Of a DNA stretch of 6,592 nt, positions 6,054 to 6,592 are shown one piece after another. The notes under the pieces are model-generated. The model saw nothing but the letters and a program-made list of their open reading frames with translations, did not search any database and had not been told where the DNA came from. This stretch comes from Candidatus Omnitrophota bacterium (GTDB taxonomy: Bacteria > Omnitrophota > Gorgyraeia > Zapsychrales > JANLHA01): positions 1-6,592 of the forward strand of contig JANLHA010000067.1 in the NCBI GenBank assembly GCA_024653845.1, written 5' to 3'. The stretch's first letter is position 1, and every line of letters begins with the position of its first letter. Both the position numbers and the translations under genes were made by a program.

Positions 6054-6592
6054 ATGTCAAGACGAGTTGTGGTTACAGGAGTCGGAATCATTTCTCCCAA
6101 TGGGATTGGAAATAATGCGTGTTATCAGAGTATGACAGCAGGCATTTCGGCGGTCAAACGAGTGACGGAATTTGACGTATCGCCGTTTAATACCAAGATC
6201 GCCGCTCAAGTTCGTGATTTTGATCCTGTTGCGCTGGGGCTCACGTGGGAAGAAAGTATGCGTATGGATCGATATGTTCAGTTTGCCGTCGTGGCTGCTA
6301 AGATGGCGTTGGAAGATTCGGGATTGGACCTTCGAAAAATCAATCGTGAACGAATGGGTGTGTGTTTGGCCAATGCCATTTGTGGGACCAAATATATGGA
6401 AGAAGAATTTGCGCTGGTCACAGACAGTGGTAAAAAGCCGATCGACCCTATGATTGTTCGTCCAGATCTTTATGATGCGGCGATGTTCAATACCCCGTCG
6501 AGTGAAATCTCGGCGAAGTATGGTTTGCAGGGTGTTTGTAACACGATCTCAACGGGATGTACGGCCGGAACGGATTCTGTCGGATTTTCTTG
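6054..6592 (+). CDS. beta-ketoacyl synthase, type II PKS KS-alpha-like (5' partial)
   Basis: The first 179 residues of a ketosynthase; the rest lies beyond the window. It opens with RRVVVTGVGIISPNGIG (3-19), the standard thiolase-fold KS start. The active-site region is NTISTGCTAGTDSVGF (163-178) with nucleophile C169, which takes up the growing acyl chain for decarboxylative condensation with malonyl-ACP. Housekeeping FabF usually has a (S/T)ACA(T/A)G type elbow. STGCT(S/A)G-D-VG is the form I recall from KS-alpha of actinorhodin-type synthases. Other parallels to KS-alpha are FDVSPF (40-45), AAQVRDFDPVA (50-60), RMDRYVQFAV (70-79) and the insert with LVTDSGKK (121-128). The two His and the Lys of the catalytic triad would be downstream and cannot be checked. 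GGAG at 6042-6045 is 8 bases before the ATG, which is 16 bases past the previous stop. In type II PKS loci a chain-length factor gene typically follows; that would be outside the window. Confidence 0.92.
   Translation, partial: MSRRVVVTGVGIISPNGIGNNACYQSMTAGISAVKRVTEFDVSPFNTKIAAQVRDFDPVALGLTWEESMRMDRYVQFAVVAAKMALEDSGLDLRKINRERMGVCLANAICGTKYMEEEFALVTDSGKKPIDPMIVRPDLYDAAMFNTPSSEISAKYGLQGVCNTISTGCTAGTDSVGFS

Noticed and set aside
6172..6453. 93-codon + strand open frame inside the ketosynthase gene
   Set aside because: It is out of frame with the clear ketosynthase coding sequence. Its translation is Trp/Arg-rich and matches no family.
1..6592. tRNA/rRNA genes, CRISPR arrays, insertion sequences, integration sites
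   Set aside because: Coding sequence fills nearly the whole window. No repeat arrays, terminal inverted repeats, transposase motifs or structured RNA gaps were seen.

Overview
This window is a tightly packed, single-direction block of bacterial genes: one C-terminal fragment, six complete genes and one 5' partial gene, all on the + strand. No gap is longer than 34 bases, and several stop/start junctions overlap. It reads as the interior of one long operon. The promoter must lie upstream of base 1 and the terminator downstream of base 6592. Base composition and codon use look even throughout, with moderate GC by eye. Good GGAG-type ribosome binding sites and bacterial-type overlaps indicate a bacterium. 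A B12-type radical SAM enzyme suggests anaerobic or microaerobic metabolism. The sequence alone does not fix the phylum. The GC level argues against a typical Streptomyces-like actinobacterium.

Layout: (1) 1-78, C-terminus of an unrecognised gene. (2) 71-1084, class II aldolase domain fused to a C-terminal SCP2-like lipid-binding domain. (3) 1088-2665, NAD(P)-dependent aldehyde dehydrogenase. (4) 2700-4169, BchE-like cobalamin-binding-domain radical SAM protein. (5) 4190-4486, stand-alone PCP_red-like small protein. (6) 4464-5012, SRPBCC/START-fold protein of the polyketide cyclase superfamily. (7) 5009-6037, ketopantoate-reductase-family (ApbA/PanE-like) oxidoreductase. (8) 6054 to the window end, N-terminal half of a beta-ketoacyl synthase. 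Its motifs resemble the KS-alpha subunit of type II polyketide synthases more than housekeeping FabF.

Together these genes look like a specialised biosynthetic locus. A type II PKS-like or fatty-acid-like synthase would build a chain, and the SRPBCC protein could bind or cyclise it. The radical SAM/PCP_red pair could do oxygen-independent chemistry on a ring or hydrophobic intermediate. The PanE-like reductase, aldehyde dehydrogenase and aldolase-SCP2 fusion could supply or tailor carbonyl groups. The product cannot be deduced. An aromatic or polycyclic polyketide made without oxygen, or an unusual lipid, are both compatible. Family assignments are well supported by motifs. The pathway idea is inference from gene context.
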